Shown here piece by piece: positions 51,241-61,702 of a DNA stretch of 63,707 nucleotides; the stretch's first letter is position 1; every line of letters starts with the position of its first letter. Origin of the DNA: Paenibacillus sp. J45TS6 (GTDB lineage: Bacteria > Bacillota > Bacilli > Paenibacillales > Paenibacillaceae); the NCBI RefSeq assembly GCF_018403285.1, contig NZ_BOSJ01000022.1, positions 1-63,707 on the forward strand, written 5' to 3'. A program made the translations under genes and the position numbers. The notes under the pieces were generated by a model. It saw only the letters and a list, made by a program, of their open reading frames with translations. It was not told where the DNA came from and ran no database searches.

Positions 51241-52329
51241 TTATTGCGCTTTTTCCAACAGTTTCGGCTTGGCAAAAATCATTCGTCCGGCAGAAGTCTG
51301 CAGTACACTCGTCACCAGGACTTCCATCATTGTACCGATATACTCGCGTCCGCCTTCAACGACAATCATCGTACCATCATCTAAGTAGGCTACACCTTGA
51401 CCGTGTTCTTTTCCATCTTTAATAATCTGAACCATAATTTCCTCACCAGGAAGTACAACAGGCTTCACTGCATTAGCAAGATCATTGATATTAAGAACAG
51501 AAACACCTTGAAGTTCACATACTTTATTAAGATTAAAATCGTTCGTCACTACTTTTCCTTGCAGGACTTTCGCCAGTTTCACAAGCTTGCTATCTACCTC
51601 GGAGATTTCTTCAAAATCCCCCTCATAGATCAGGACTTTAATCTCCAGTTCTTTCTGGATTTTATTCAAAATGTCGAGCCCTCGGCGTCCCCGATTTCTT
51701 TTTAGAAGATCAGAGGAATCCGCAATATGCTGCAGCTCTTCGAGTACAAATTCAGGAATTACAATGGTCCCTTCAATAAACCCAGTTTTACAAATATCAG
51801 CGATCCGGCCATCGATAATCACACTCGTATCGAGAATTTTATGTTCTTCAATGCGCCTCTCCTCATTCACTGTACCTGTATTCCATCTTCCTGAAGTCCA
51901 GAACGAGCCTAAATCTTCTTTTTTGGCAAGACCAACCCGAAGCCCCATATAACCGAATACGAGCATAAGCGCCACTTGAAGTAAGTCCCCCGGTCTGCCA
52001 AGCCAGTTAAGCGAAGGATAAAGAAGTAACGAGAACAATAAACCTATACCAAGCCCCAGTGCTCCTGCTGCAAGTTCGCCCATCGGAACCCGTGCGAGTT
52101 TAGAGACCCCTTCTTCTACCCGTAGATCAAGAAGCGATCCAAGCATCCTACTTAACAGAACAAAGAATACAGCACCAATTAACATAAATAATGTTAATGC
52201 CAAACCTACTCTGAATGTACTTGTCCCCTCACTTAACCAAGGGATCGTTTGTCCTACTGAATAATAAAGCGCATAACCAGACCATGCTCCGCAAAGCCCC
52301 GTGAATATAAAAATAAGCTTTCTCCACAC
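51241..52329 (-). CDS. PIN/TRAM-domain membrane protein (YacL)
   Basis: Protein of 362 residues. Four or so N-terminal hydrophobic helices (about 1-130), then a PIN-like nuclease domain ([20 protein letters not shown], about 169-188; [17 protein letters not shown]) and a C-terminal TRAM domain (about 300-355). Acidic PIN residues are intact, but the substrate is unknown. GTG start at 52329 with GGAGGTGTAGGGAC upstream. Conserved between disA/radA and ispD in bacilli; here pssA and a plus-strand gene are inserted between it and disA. Confidence 0.93.
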   Translation of the reverse strand: MWRKLIFIFTGLCGAWSGYALYYSVGQTIPWLSEGTSTFRVGLALTLFMLIGAVFFVLLSRMLGSLLDLRVEEGVSKLARVPMGELAAGALGLGIGLLFSLLLYPSLNWLGRPGDLLQVALMLVFGYMGLRVGLAKKEDLGSFWTSGRWNTGTVNEERRIEEHKILDTSVIIDGRIADICKTGFIEGTIVIPEFVLEELQHIADSSDLLKRNRGRRGLDILNKIQKELEIKVLIYEGDFEEISEVDSKLVKLAKVLQGKVVTNDFNLNKVCELQGVSVLNINDLANAVKPVVLPGEEIMVQIIKDGKEHGQGVAYLDDGTMIVVEGGREYIGTMMEVLVTSVLQTSAGRMIFAKPKLLEKAQ

Positions 52330-52456
52330 GTCCCTACACCTCCTTAATTGCTTTTCTTTATCCAGTATGAACCAATTTTTTAGGTCCTAATCGTGGTAAG
52401 AAGGTATTTTTAACGGTAATTCTATGATTGTTTTTTCTCTATTATGTAAATGATGG

Positions 52457-52486
52457 TTGAAAATGGTTTGTCTACTGACTTATAAT
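52457..52486 (+). promoter_or_regulatory. Promoter of the small plus-strand gene
   Basis: TTGAAA (52457-52462), 18-nt spacer, TATAAT (52481-52486), 34 nt before the start at 52521. Confidence 0.75.
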
Positions 52487-52520
52487 AAGTTCAACTGATA
52501 ACCCGAGGTGAAAATAAAAT

Positions 52521-52916
52521 ATGAGCGCATCAAGTTTGCAAACTTTTCAGAACCAAGTATCCGAACTGTTGCTCCGCCACCGAAGTCTAATTGACGTTTT
52601 GTCCAAGAATGGACAAGCGGATGCTTCTGTTAACCGGGCTGTTTCTAAAGCCATTACAGACTGTGGTTGTATTGAACTCCATGCGACCAAGCAATCTTAC
52701 GCTCATAATGGCGATCTAGAAGATGCCAAATCTTCGGTACAGACACATGTACATGGTGATCTGTGTGACCAGTGCAAAGAAGTCATCAGCTCAGAACTTG
52801 GACGTAATCTGTTCTACATGTCAGCACTATGCAACCTGCTTAATATTCAGTTAGAAGAAGTGCTTGAAAATGAAGCCAAAAAGTGTTCTACACTAGGTAT
52901 CTTCAACCTCTCCTAA
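52521..52916 (+). CDS. Small helical protein with MazG-like C-terminus, conserved in spore formers
   Basis: A 131-residue soluble protein with its own promoter, ribosome binding site (GAGGTGAAAATAAAAT) and terminator. The first half has LRHRSLIDVLSKNGQADASV and CGC; a CDQC pair with nearby His (HVHGDLCDQC, about 80-90) could bind metal. The C-terminus (ISSELGRNLFYMSALCNLLN, then STLGIFNLS) resembles the helix pair of MazG-like pyrophosphohydrolases. I recognise it as a protein conserved in Paenibacillus and relatives, sometimes labelled DUF1573, but I cannot give a function. It is the only plus-strand gene in the right 59 kb, divergent from yacL and convergent with pssA. Confidence 0.8.
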   Translation: MSASSLQTFQNQVSELLLRHRSLIDVLSKNGQADASVNRAVSKAITDCGCIELHATKQSYAHNGDLEDAKSSVQTHVHGDLCDQCKEVISSELGRNLFYMSALCNLLNIQLEEVLENEAKKCSTLGIFNLS

Positions 52917-52983
52917 TCTCAGAAACCGCTTTTAATCATCACACAGACAATCAATTGACTCAAAGAGTGAATATAAAAAATTA

Positions 52984-53027
52984 AAAAAGCATTTATCTCT
53001 CCATACTAGGAAAGGTAAATGCTTTTT
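52984..53027. terminator. Bidirectional terminator between the small gene and pssA
   Basis: AAAAAGCATTTA and TAAATGCTTTTT form a 12-bp stem with a partly paired 20-nt loop. T-runs on both strands serve both convergent genes. Confidence 0.85.
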
Positions 53028-53060
53028 CTTATGATCATTTATTATGATTTCTATTTAAGC

Positions 53061-53786
53061 CTAAAGAGAAGTTTCATCTCTTTCTCTTTTCTTTTTCTTC
53101 TTGCGACTTCGGGCCAGAATAAGATCAATATTATGCGTCATACCATATATGGCATAAAGCACAAGAGGTATAAATACAAACATAGATAGTTGCTCTGAGA
53201 ATAGTACCGCAAGTGCAATAGAAAAAAGAACAACGATCGGAGCAATCCATACTGCTTTTTTAGGAAGACCCACTTTTTTCAGGTTAGGATATTTAAGCGA
53301 ACTAATCATCAAATAAGCAAGCAATAAAGTTGCAATCATCATGAATGGAGCAGAAATGTCTTTACTGAATAAAGACAATGTCGCAAGTACACCGCCCGCA
53401 GCAGGAATAGGAAGCCCTGTAAAGTACCCAGGAATCCCAGGCCGTACATTAAAGCGAGCCAGCCTCAAGGCCCCGCATATCGGGAACAGACACGTTACAA
53501 TCCAAGCGAGAGCGATAGGAGCCTCCTGAAATGAAACGCTATACATTATATAAGCCGGCGCAGCTCCAAAAGAGATCATATCCGATAAGGAATCAAGCTC
53601 TTTACCAAAATCACTCTGAGCATTTAAAGCTCTAGCAATTCGACCATCCAGTCCATCCATCAGCATCGCTACAACAACCATAATCGCTGCTAAACTGTAA
53701 CGACCCTCGGATGCCAGCAGAATGGCAATCATTCCGAGAGATAGATTACCTAAGGTAAACAAGTTCGGAATTGATTTTGTTATCAT
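53061..53786 (-). CDS. pssA: CDP-diacylglycerol-serine O-phosphatidyltransferase
   Basis: Makes phosphatidylserine, precursor of phosphatidylethanolamine. 241 residues with about six or seven membrane segments and the full CDP-alcohol phosphotransferase signature in MDGLDGRIARALN...FGKELDSLSD (about 43-69; four Asp). The C-terminus is very basic (RSRKKKKKRERDE). ATG at 53786 with GAGGTGACGTG upstream. Downstream of disA (66 nt), same strand. Confidence 0.95.
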   Translation of the reverse strand: MITKSIPNLFTLGNLSLGMIAILLASEGRYSLAAIMVVVAMLMDGLDGRIARALNAQSDFGKELDSLSDMISFGAAPAYIMYSVSFQEAPIALAWIVTCLFPICGALRLARFNVRPGIPGYFTGLPIPAAGGVLATLSLFSKDISAPFMMIATLLLAYLMISSLKYPNLKKVGLPKKAVWIAPIVVLFSIALAVLFSEQLSMFVFIPLVLYAIYGMTHNIDLILARSRKKKKKRERDETSL

Positions 53787-53852
53787 CACGTCACCTCGTA
53801 AGTGTAACTGTACAATTTTCTTCTAAATTTAAAGCTAACCAGCTTTACAACT

Positions 53853-54929
53853 CTACATTTGTCGATCAATAAACATCTGCTCTTGCAGACGCTTCAAGCC
53901 ATCCTTGATCGTTCGAGCGCGAACTTCACCAATACCGTCCACTTCATCAAGCTCCTCAATCGTAGCCATAATTACATGTGGTAATCTTTCAAATTCTTCA
54001 ACTAAATTATGAATAATGACATTAGGCAATCTTGGAATTTTGCTTAAAACTCGGTATCCTCTTGGAGCTACTGATTCTTCAGAAGCAGCCGCAGCAGCAC
54101 CATATCCGAGAAGCCGGCCAATATGATGGGTATCAAGCAACTCATCATCTGTAGATCGTTTTAAGCCGTTAATAATGTCTTTGATCTTCTCATCACTGTT
54201 ATCTTTGGCATAATCCTTATACAAAAGCCAAGCTTCCTCTTCTGTATTCGCAACAAGTTCTTCCATCTGCATGTTAATCAGGCGTCCTTCATTGCCCAGT
54301 TCATTGATATAGCGTTTAATTTCCATCTTGATTCTCAGCACCATTTCCACGCGCTGTATTACGTTGATTACTTCAGGAATCGTAACCAATTCTTCAAACT
54401 CGGATGCACTCAGATTTGTGAGTGATTGGTTTAAGACTGCTTTATATTTTTCCAAAGTTTGAATCGCTTGATTGGCTTTTGTTAAAATAACTCCGATTTC
54501 CTTCAATGCATAACGCAGCGTTCCTTGGTAAAGAGTGATGATATTCCGTCTTTGCGAAATGGAAACAACCAGTTTTCCCGTCTGTTTTGCTACACGTTCT
54601 GCCGTACGGTGACGAATACCTGTTTCGGATGAAGAAATGGAGGAATCGGGAATTAACTGCGTATTTGCATACAATATCCGTTTCAAATCTTCACTTAGGA
54701 TGATCGCTCCATCCATCTTGGCAAGTTCATATAAATAGTTCGGTGAAAAATCGCAATTAATCGAAAATCCACCATCCACTACTTCCATGACTTCTGGACT
54801 GTAGCCGACAACAATCAATGCACCCGTTTTTGCACGCAGGACATTTTCAAGTCCTTCACGAAAAGGCGTTCCGGGTGCAACCAAACGTAACAACTCATTC
54901 ATTTTATCCAGTTGGCTCGATTCTTTCAT
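53853..54929 (-). CDS. disA: DNA integrity scanning protein DisA (diadenylate cyclase)
   Basis: c-di-AMP synthase that scans DNA during sporulation. 358 residues: DAC domain with DGA (73-75) and RHRTA (106-110) active-site motifs, linker, and C-terminal helix-hairpin-helix region ([20 protein letters not shown]). Adjacent to radA (14-nt gap), which modulates it in B. subtilis. Complete. Confidence 0.97.
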   Translation of the reverse strand: MKESSQLDKMNELLRLVAPGTPFREGLENVLRAKTGALIVVGYSPEVMEVVDGGFSINCDFSPNYLYELAKMDGAIILSEDLKRILYANTQLIPDSSISSSETGIRHRTAERVAKQTGKLVVSISQRRNIITLYQGTLRYALKEIGVILTKANQAIQTLEKYKAVLNQSLTNLSASEFEELVTIPEVINVIQRVEMVLRIKMEIKRYINELGNEGRLINMQMEELVANTEEEAWLLYKDYAKDNSDEKIKDIINGLKRSTDDELLDTHHIGRLLGYGAAAAASEESVAPRGYRVLSKIPRLPNVIIHNLVEEFERLPHVIMATIEELDEVDGIGEVRARTIKDGLKRLQEQMFIDRQM

Positions 54930-54943
54930 CTATTCAATGCCCC

Positions 54944-56311
54944 CTAATCTAAAGCAGCCGCTAGTGCATCTCCGACCGTATTAATACCGATCAGTTCTAT
55001 TCCAACAGGATGCTTCCACCCCTTTAAGCTCTTCTCTGGCATAATTACCCGTTTAAACCCAAGTTTTTGCGCTTCTTTGGCTCTTTGTTCCGCTCTTGAA
55101 ACGCCGCGCACTTCTCCAGTCAAGCCTACTTCTCCAAATATGACATCATAGGGTTTGGTTGGCAAATCGCGAAAACTGGAGGCGATACTTACTGCCATGG
55201 CCAAATCGGTTGCGGGTTCATCCAGTTTCACTCCCCCAGCTACATTTAGATAAGCATCTTGATTCTGGAGGAACATTCCTTGTCGCTTCTCAAGGACTGC
55301 AATGATCAGTGCCATACGGTTATAATCAACGCCGGTAGCCATTCGCCTAGGTGACGGGAATTGTGTAGCCGAGATCAGTGCCTGAAGTTCGACAAGCATG
55401 GGACGCGTTCCTTCCATACTCGCTACAACGGTGGAACCTGCCACTCCTAGCGGTCGCTCAGATAAGAACATTTCTGATGGATTAGCCACTTCCCTTAAGC
55501 CTGATTCTCCCATCTCGAAAATCCCGATTTCATTCGTCGAACCAAAACGATTCTTTACCGCACGAAGCAAACGATACGTATGATGACGCTCTCCTTCAAA
55601 ATAAAGCACACAATCCACCATATGTTCCAGCATTCGAGGACCTGCAATAGAACCCTCTTTAGTAACATGCCCTACCAGAACCGTTGCAATGCCTAACCCT
55701 TTCGCAATCCGCATAAACCGTGATGTACATTCTCTCACCTGTGCAACACTTCCGGGAGCACTTGTTATTTCCGGTAAAAAAACGGTCTGAATTGAATCAA
55801 TTACCAGAAAATGAGGGTCAACCTGACTTACCGCCTCTTCGATCCGTTCCATATTGGTTTCGCTAAGAACATATAGATCAGGAGACAATGCTTCAAGCCG
55901 ATCGGCTCTCAGTTTGGTTTGTCTAACGGATTCCTCACCCGAAATATACAAGACACGCAGCCCTGAAGCTGTCATGGCATGAGATGTCTGGAGCAAGAGC
56001 GTTGATTTACCAATACCCGGATCCCCACCAACAAGAATCAACGAACCTGGTACTACTCCTCCGCCAAGAACTCGATTCAGTTCCTGAATGCCAGTTAGAA
56101 TACGCGGTTCTTGGTCACTTTCTATATTTATGATAGGAAGCGGTTTTTCTTTACTATCAAAAAGGGAAGAATTCCTCCCCTGTGTCTTCACAATACTTTC
56201 GGTTTCCTCTACCATGGAATTCCATGACTGGCAACCTGGACATTTACCGTACCATTTTGGCGATTCATAACCGCATTCTGTACAGTAAAACTTTGTTTTT
56301 ACTTTAGCCAC
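54944..56311 (-). CDS. radA: DNA repair protein RadA/Sms
   Basis: Branch-migration DnaB-like helicase in recombination, 455 residues. N-terminal zinc finger (C10, C13, C24, C27), RecA-like Walker [11 protein letters not shown] (95-104), KNRFG motif ([11 protein letters not shown]) and C-terminal Lon-like domain ([20 protein letters not shown]). GTG at 56311 taken as start (GAGGAGAAGTGAA upstream). It has its own promoter after the clpC terminator and is followed by disA. Confidence 0.97.
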   Translation of the reverse strand: MAKVKTKFYCTECGYESPKWYGKCPGCQSWNSMVEETESIVKTQGRNSSLFDSKEKPLPIINIESDQEPRILTGIQELNRVLGGGVVPGSLILVGGDPGIGKSTLLLQTSHAMTASGLRVLYISGEESVRQTKLRADRLEALSPDLYVLSETNMERIEEAVSQVDPHFLVIDSIQTVFLPEITSAPGSVAQVRECTSRFMRIAKGLGIATVLVGHVTKEGSIAGPRMLEHMVDCVLYFEGERHHTYRLLRAVKNRFGSTNEIGIFEMGESGLREVANPSEMFLSERPLGVAGSTVVASMEGTRPMLVELQALISATQFPSPRRMATGVDYNRMALIIAVLEKRQGMFLQNQDAYLNVAGGVKLDEPATDLAMAVSIASSFRDLPTKPYDVIFGEVGLTGEVRGVSRAEQRAKEAQKLGFKRVIMPEKSLKGWKHPVGIELIGINTVGDALAAALD

Positions 56312-56346
56312 TTCACTTCTCCTCATTTAACTTTTCTTAAACTATA

Positions 56347-56376
56347 AGTATAAATTTTATATACCGAATTTACCAA
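56347..56376 (-). promoter_or_regulatory. Candidate promoter of radA-disA
   Basis: Minus strand TTGGTA (56371-56376), 18-nt spacer, TATACT (56347-56352), 35 nt before the radA start. Confidence 0.55.
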
Positions 56377-56477
56377 TAAAGGATTTATCAAAAGTTTAAC
56401 ATTGAATGCATTTTAACGTAAAGCTTAATCACAAACTTTACATCACAGGGAATCATTCTTTTCACTAAAAATAAAAA

Positions 56478-56503
56478 ATGCCCCCTAAAAAGTTAGGGGG
56501 CAT
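56478..56503 (-). terminator. clpC terminator
   Basis: Minus strand ATGCCCCCTAA, 4-nt loop, TTAGGGGGCAT, then TTTTTATTTTT. It closes the ctsR-mcsA-mcsB-clpC unit just after the clpC stop. Confidence 0.92.
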
Positions 56504-56515
56504 AACCATCAATAA

Positions 56516-58960
56516 TTAAGAATTAGTTGGCACATTGCTTTTTTTCGTAACAGCGAGCGCACCATCTTTTTCATCAATGAGAAGGACATCTCCTTTTGTA
56601 ATTGAACCTGTTAGGAGTTCTTCAGAGAGACGATCTTCAATGTGCTTTTGAATTGCCCGGCGAAGCGGTCTAGCACCGTAGGCTGGATCAAATCCTTCTT
56701 TTGCTAAGAAGGATTTTGCCTTATCCGTAAGTTCGAAATCAACATCATATTCACGCAGACGTTTACGAAGTTCCTCAGACATAAGAGTAACAATTTCTCC
56801 AATATGTTTCTCTTCAAGAGAATGGAAGACAATAACTTCGTCAATCCGGTTTAGGAATTCAGGACGGAAGCTCTTCTTGAGCTCTTCCATCACTTTTCCT
56901 TTCATGTTAGTATACTCCGCACCTGCATCTGCAACTGCAGTAAATCCTAGCGTAGAATTACGTCTGATTGCATCTGCACCCACATTAGAAGTCAGGATAA
57001 TGAGGGTATTACGGAAATCTACAACGCGACCTTTTGAGTCAGTCAAACGTCCATCTTCAAGCACTTGAAGCAAGATATTGAATACTTCTGGGTGAGCTTT
57101 TTCGATCTCATCCAAAAGAACGACAGAATACGGTTTACGACGAACTTTTTCAGTCAGCTGACCGCCTTCTTCGTATCCTACATATCCTGGAGGCGCTCCT
57201 ACCAATCGAGAAGTAGCGTGTTTCTCCATGTATTCGGACATGTCGATCCGGATTACCGCGTTTTCATCGCCAAACATCGCTTCGGCAAGCGCACGAGCAA
57301 GTTCTGTTTTACCTACCCCTGTAGGTCCGAGGAAGATAAATGAACCCATAGGACGTTTTGGATCTTTTAGGCCTGCACGTGCCCGGCGAATCGCACGACT
57401 GACAGCTACAACCGCTTCGTCTTGGCCGATTACACGTTGATGAAGAATAGATTCCATATTTAACAAACGATCTGTTTCTTCTTGTTTCAGCTTGCTAACA
57501 GGGATTCCTGTCCAGCTTGCTACCACTTGAGCGATGTCTTCTGGAGTTACTTCTGAATCAGTACGACCTTGTTTTTCTTTCCACTGATTTTTAGTTATAT
57601 CCAGTTCTTCACGAATTTTCTGTTCTGTATCACGCAGCGCTGCTGCTTTCTCGAATTCTTGACTTTGAACCGCAGAATCTTTTTCTTTACGGATATCATC
57701 AAGACGATTTTCCAACTGTTTGAGATTAGGCGGTACGGTATAAGAATTCAATCTTACTTTAGAACCCGCTTCATCAATAAGGTCAATCGCTTTATCTGGC
57801 AGGAATCGATCTGTAATATAACGGTCAGACAGTTTTACTGCTTGTTCAATTGCCTCATCCGTAATTTTTACACGGTGATGGGCTTCATAACGATCTCTGA
57901 GTCCATGCAAGATTTGAATGGCTTCATCAACCGATGGCTGATCAACAGTAATTGGCTGGAAACGACGTTCAAGAGCAGCATCTTTTTCAATATATTTACG
58001 ATACTCATCAAGCGTAGTAGCACCAATACACTGTAGTTCTCCACGGGCAAGGGCAGGTTTTAAAATGTTAGAAGCATCGATTGCTCCTTCTGCTCCGCCT
58101 GCACCAATAAGAGTGTGCAGCTCATCAATAAAGAGAATGATATTTCCTGCTTGACGAATCTCATCCATAATTTTTTTGAGTCGATCCTCAAACTCACCGC
58201 GATACTTCGTTCCAGCAACTACAGAACCCATATCTAGTGTCATAACACGTTTATCACGAAGCGTTTCAGGTATTTCATTCGCAATAATCTTCTGAGCAAG
58301 GCCTTCTGCAATCGCTGTTTTACCAACCCCTGGTTCACCAATTAGAACCGGGTTGTTTTTAGTGCGTCGACTAAGCACTTGAATAACACGCTCAATCTCT
58401 TTACTACGGCCGATCACCGGATCAAGATTGCTCTCTCTCGCAGTAGCTGTTAGATCTCTTGCCAGACTATCCAGTGTAGGAGTGCTTACATTGGCTTGTG
58501 TTCCGTTATGACTGGATACTGCTTCACTGCTTCCTAGCAGTTGCAAGACTTGTTGACGAGCCTTATTAAGGCTAATACCCAGGTTGTTCAGCACACGGGC
58601 TGCTACACCTTCACCTTCACGAATCAAGCCAAGCAAAATATGTTCGGTTCCCACATAAGTATGGCCCAGCTTACGAGCCTCATCCATGGAAAGCTCAATT
58701 ACTTTTTTCGCACGCGGCGTATATGCAATATTGGTAGGTTGCTCTTGGCCACGGCCAATGAGCGTTTCTACCTCATCCTGTATTTTTTCAAGACCAAGGC
58801 CAAGGCCGATGAGAGCTTTTGCAGCAATACCTTCACCTTCACGAATCAGGCCGAGCAAAATATGTTCGGTACCGATGTTATTATGACCTAAACGAACTGC
58901 TTCTTCCTGAGCTAAAGCGAGAACTTTTTGAGCTCGTTCCGTAAATCTTCCAAACATCAT
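56516..58960 (-). CDS. clpC: ATP-dependent Clp protease ATP-binding subunit ClpC
   Basis: Hsp100 unfoldase, 814 residues, works with ClpP and adaptors. Two N-terminal Clp_N repeats ([40 protein letters not shown]), first AAA+ domain (GEPGVGKTA), a UVR-containing middle domain ([20 protein letters not shown]), second AAA+ (GPTGVGKTE). The ClpP-docking VGF-type loop (STLGFTAVA) is also present. It recognises phospho-arginine marks placed by McsB. Confidence 0.98.
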   Translation of the reverse strand: MMFGRFTERAQKVLALAQEEAVRLGHNNIGTEHILLGLIREGEGIAAKALIGLGLGLEKIQDEVETLIGRGQEQPTNIAYTPRAKKVIELSMDEARKLGHTYVGTEHILLGLIREGEGVAARVLNNLGISLNKARQQVLQLLGSSEAVSSHNGTQANVSTPTLDSLARDLTATARESNLDPVIGRSKEIERVIQVLSRRTKNNPVLIGEPGVGKTAIAEGLAQKIIANEIPETLRDKRVMTLDMGSVVAGTKYRGEFEDRLKKIMDEIRQAGNIILFIDELHTLIGAGGAEGAIDASNILKPALARGELQCIGATTLDEYRKYIEKDAALERRFQPITVDQPSVDEAIQILHGLRDRYEAHHRVKITDEAIEQAVKLSDRYITDRFLPDKAIDLIDEAGSKVRLNSYTVPPNLKQLENRLDDIRKEKDSAVQSQEFEKAAALRDTEQKIREELDITKNQWKEKQGRTDSEVTPEDIAQVVASWTGIPVSKLKQEETDRLLNMESILHQRVIGQDEAVVAVSRAIRRARAGLKDPKRPMGSFIFLGPTGVGKTELARALAEAMFGDENAVIRIDMSEYMEKHATSRLVGAPPGYVGYEEGGQLTEKVRRKPYSVVLLDEIEKAHPEVFNILLQVLEDGRLTDSKGRVVDFRNTLIILTSNVGADAIRRNSTLGFTAVADAGAEYTNMKGKVMEELKKSFRPEFLNRIDEVIVFHSLEEKHIGEIVTLMSEELRKRLREYDVDFELTDKAKSFLAKEGFDPAYGARPLRRAIQKHIEDRLSEELLTGSITKGDVLLIDEKDGALAVTKKSNVPTNS

Positions 58961-59161
58961 ATTCCTTGCACCTCCATAAGTTTAAAAAATAATTCCCTTA
59001 TCTATATATCTAGGCTATTCTAATGATTGCCCAGCCGACACAATGTCGGTAAATCCCATAACTCTCGTTCTTGTGAGACAAGAAAGTAAGGTGTGGGTTA
59101 TTACTTCATATAAGAACATAGTAGTTCATAACGAGCTTACACTATGCCATACATACCATGC
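58961..59161 (-). other. 201-nt leader between mcsB and clpC with two hairpins
   Basis: Minus strand contains TTCTTGT-CTC-ACAAGAA (59068-59084, 7 bp) and CCGACA-TTG-TGTCGG (59035-59049, 6 bp), then AGGAGGTGC before clpC. In B. subtilis the corresponding gap is very short. No CtsR direct repeat was found here. Confidence 0.6.
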
Positions 59162-60229
59162 CTACTGATTTTCTCTTTGGAAAGATTCCCTTATTAACTG
59201 CGCTCGGTACATATCTCTTTCTCCTGATTCGAGCGTTCTCCCGAATTTCTTCTGAAGAAAACCTGGCTGGATCAGAACATTGAGTTCATTCATTTCAACT
59301 ATTGTTTTTTCCCTAATTAGATCTAAATCAATGCCGAGCCGAACATCAGATATGCGCTGAGCTGCTTCTTTCGAGTCCATCAGATATGCATGAGATAAAA
59401 TACCATATGATCTCATTACTCGATCCGCAATACGAAGTTTAGAATCGGTCATGAGTCTTTCTCTAGCGTTACGCTCGTGACCAATAATCTGCAGAACAAC
59501 ACTATATAAATTATCGATAATCTCAGCTTCAGTTTGTCCTAATGTAATTTGATTCGATATTTGAAACAGATTTCCTGTCGCTTCACTGCCCTCACCGTAA
59601 ATTCCTCTTACAGCAAGACCTACTTGGGATACAGCAGTGAGTACCCTGCCTATCTGTTTTGTCATCACAAGAGCCGGTAAATGCATCATTACGGAAGCCC
59701 GAACTCCAGTCCCTACATTGGTTGGACAACTGGTTAGATATCCTCTGCGATCATCGAAAGAATAATCGATATGGGCTTCAAAAACATCATCTATGGCTGA
59801 AGCACGTTTCCACGCTTCTTGAACCTGAAAACCAGGGTATAAACATTGAATGCGCAAATGATCCTCTTCGTTCACCATAATACTAATGGATTCATCTTCA
59901 CTAAGAATAACCGCACCATTTCTTGATTCATTTGCCAAGTTCGGACTAATGAGATGTTTTTCGACTAGTATTTCTTGGTCAAGATCAGATAGTTCATTCA
60001 GATTTAGGACATGGAAACTGCCAAACTGATGAATATCATCAAATTGAAGGACTTCCGTTACCTTATCGAGTACCGCTCTCGATTGCTGGTCGGTTGCCAA
60101 CATAGGAAATGGAAAACTCTGCACGTTCCGTGCCACTCTTACCCGGCTGCTAATGACAATTTCTGAATCAGCTGCGCTACTACGCATCCATTCACTAAGT
60201 GGTTTATCGGTAAACCGGATATCTGACAT
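59162..60229 (-). CDS. mcsB: Protein arginine kinase McsB
   Basis: Phosphorylates arginines on proteins for ClpCP degradation, 355 residues of the guanidino-kinase fold. Nucleotide-binding RVRVARNVQSFPFP and the catalytic loop CPTNVGTGVRASVMMHLP with key Cys (about 167) are intact. Also EASAEVILSED-type loop (SRNGAVILSEDESISIMVNE). McsA is its activator, encoded directly upstream. Confidence 0.96.
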   Translation of the reverse strand: MSDIRFTDKPLSEWMRSSAADSEIVISSRVRVARNVQSFPFPMLATDQQSRAVLDKVTEVLQFDDIHQFGSFHVLNLNELSDLDQEILVEKHLISPNLANESRNGAVILSEDESISIMVNEEDHLRIQCLYPGFQVQEAWKRASAIDDVFEAHIDYSFDDRRGYLTSCPTNVGTGVRASVMMHLPALVMTKQIGRVLTAVSQVGLAVRGIYGEGSEATGNLFQISNQITLGQTEAEIIDNLYSVVLQIIGHERNARERLMTDSKLRIADRVMRSYGILSHAYLMDSKEAAQRISDVRLGIDLDLIREKTIVEMNELNVLIQPGFLQKKFGRTLESGERDMYRAQLIRESFQRENQ

Positions 60230-60258
60230 AGTGCATACCTCCTGCTCTTTACCAAACT

Positions 60259-60780
60259 TTACTCTTCTGCAATTTCTCTTTCCAGTTCACGAATCTGGTC
60301 ACGTAATTCAGCAGCAGACTCGAATTCCTGTAGATTAATTTGTTCTTGAAGTTCTTTTTTGAGTTCATCCACTCTTCTTCTTAAATGAATCTTTCCTCCT
60401 GCTCGTACAGGAACTTTCCCCACATGAGTTGTATTTCCATGTACGCGCTTTAAGAGAGGATCTAAACGATTAGAAAAGTACTTATAGCATGAACTGCAAC
60501 CAAATCGATTGAGCTTGCTAAACTGCTGTATCGTCATCCCGCATTCCTTACACTGAAGTGTTTCGGGAGCAGGAGCACCAGCCGTTTTGTATTTCCCAGA
60601 TTCAAAATCCATAAGGCCTGAAAGGAGTCCATGGATTGAGAACCCATTAGAGATACCGGATAGATGATCTCCTTTTTCTCGTGCGCAGCTTTCACAAATA
60701 TGGAATTCCGTCTTCTCGCCATTCACAATCTTCGTAAAATGAAGAGTAGCCGGACGTTCATTGCATTCTTGACAAAGCAT
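60259..60780 (-). CDS. mcsA: McsA, zinc-finger activator of McsB
   Basis: A 173-residue protein with four CxxC pairs (CQECNERP, CESCARE, CKECGMT, CSSCYKY) and a C-terminal UVR domain coiled coil (NLQEFESAAELRDQIRELER). Binds McsB and CtsR in heat-shock control. Between ctsR and mcsB. Start at 60780 with GGAGGTATGCGGT upstream. Confidence 0.95.
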   Translation of the reverse strand: MLCQECNERPATLHFTKIVNGEKTEFHICESCAREKGDHLSGISNGFSIHGLLSGLMDFESGKYKTAGAPAPETLQCKECGMTIQQFSKLNRFGCSSCYKYFSNRLDPLLKRVHGNTTHVGKVPVRAGGKIHLRRRVDELKKELQEQINLQEFESAAELRDQIRELEREIAEE

Positions 60781-60833
60781 ACCGCATACCTCCTTTATTC
60801 GTTCCTAACGGATAAAAACAAGGGCATTCCTAC

Positions 60834-61295
60834 CTACTTACCGAGGAGCGAAATTAACATTGCCTTTAACATCCGAGCGCGGATTTGATCACGATAGGGA
60901 AGCTTTATAAATAATACTTCTCTGGACATCGCAGCTTTGATTAAAGCAGCCTCCCGGCTATTAAGAAATTTAGCTTCTTCCAACTGGTAGATAAGACCTT
61001 CTGCAGAAGCCTGATTGATTTCATCCCCAATATGCTGATGGAAATGCCCTCCGAGCACAGAGTGTGCAGGGAGTTCTACTCGCTGTATCCGTATATATCC
61101 ACCACCACCGCGCTTACTCTCTACAAGGTAACCTTTTTCAAGAGTAAAACGAGTACTAATTACATAATTAATCTGGGATGGCACACAGGAGAATTTATCT
61201 GCTAGATCATTTCTCTGAATTTCAATCATTCCATCAGAGCTATCCTGCAAAATATTTTTCAGATATTGTTCGATAATATCAGAAATATTACGCAT
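60834..61295 (-). CDS. ctsR: Transcriptional repressor CtsR
   Basis: Class III heat-shock repressor, 153 residues. Winged helix (FSCVPSQINYVISTRFTLEK) with the glycine-rich thermosensor loop RGGGGYIRI. ATG 61295 preferred since GGGGGATGAGG gives 6-nt spacing; ATG 61301 is an alternative. It autoregulates through an operator over its own promoter. Confidence 0.96.
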   Translation of the reverse strand: MRNISDIIEQYLKNILQDSSDGMIEIQRNDLADKFSCVPSQINYVISTRFTLEKGYLVESKRGGGGYIRIQRVELPAHSVLGGHFHQHIGDEINQASAEGLIYQLEEAKFLNSREAALIKAAMSREVLFIKLPYRDQIRARMLKAMLISLLGK

Positions 61296-61551
61296 CCTCA
61301 TCCCCCACTGTATAAAACCGGTAAGCTAATCAATTGCATCCATTCAAATTCATCAGGAAGAGGCAGCTCCAATAAATTACCCATCTTGCTTAGCCTGCGA
61401 ACCTCTTTGGCTTAAATGAATGCTCTCTTTTATATACAACCACTTAAAATCTCTAATTGAATCTTCTATGTGTCATATATAAATGAGCCTAAATTAACTT
61501 ACTACATAATAATATTGTATAACCAACAATTTAAATCTGATCTTAGTTGAC

Positions 61552-61568
61552 TTTGACTTTCTTTGACT
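61552..61568 (-). promoter_or_regulatory. CtsR operator
   Basis: Minus strand AGTCAAA-GAA-AGTCAAA, a heptad direct repeat matching the CtsR site (RGTCAAA NAN RGTCAAA). It is followed by a further GTCAA. It lies 8 nt after the -10, covering the start site. Confidence 0.92.
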
Positions 61569-61576
61569 TTGTATCC

Positions 61577-61604
61577 ATTATAACATACTGTACAGAAATC
61601 TCAA
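61577..61604 (-). promoter_or_regulatory. Sigma-A promoter of ctsR operon
   Basis: Minus strand TTGAGA (61599-61604), 16-nt spacer, TATAAT (61577-61582). Repressed by the adjacent CtsR operator. The tract 61296-61551 before ctsR is a leader without coding sequence. Confidence 0.85.
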
Positions 61605-61656
61605 GTAAGATCCCCTTCTCATTTTTCACTTATTTCCTTAAATTATTCGCTCTAAC

Positions 61657-61692
61657 AAAAAAACTCTCCTGACAGAAGGCAGAAGAGCAGTT
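61657..61692 (-). terminator. Terminator after the GNAT gene
   Basis: Minus strand AACTGCTCTTCTG...CAGGAGAGTT then TTTTTTT. Imperfect stem with one bulge and a strong T-tract, 10 nt after the GNAT stop. Confidence 0.8.
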
Positions 61693-61702
61693 CTTATATT
61701 TA

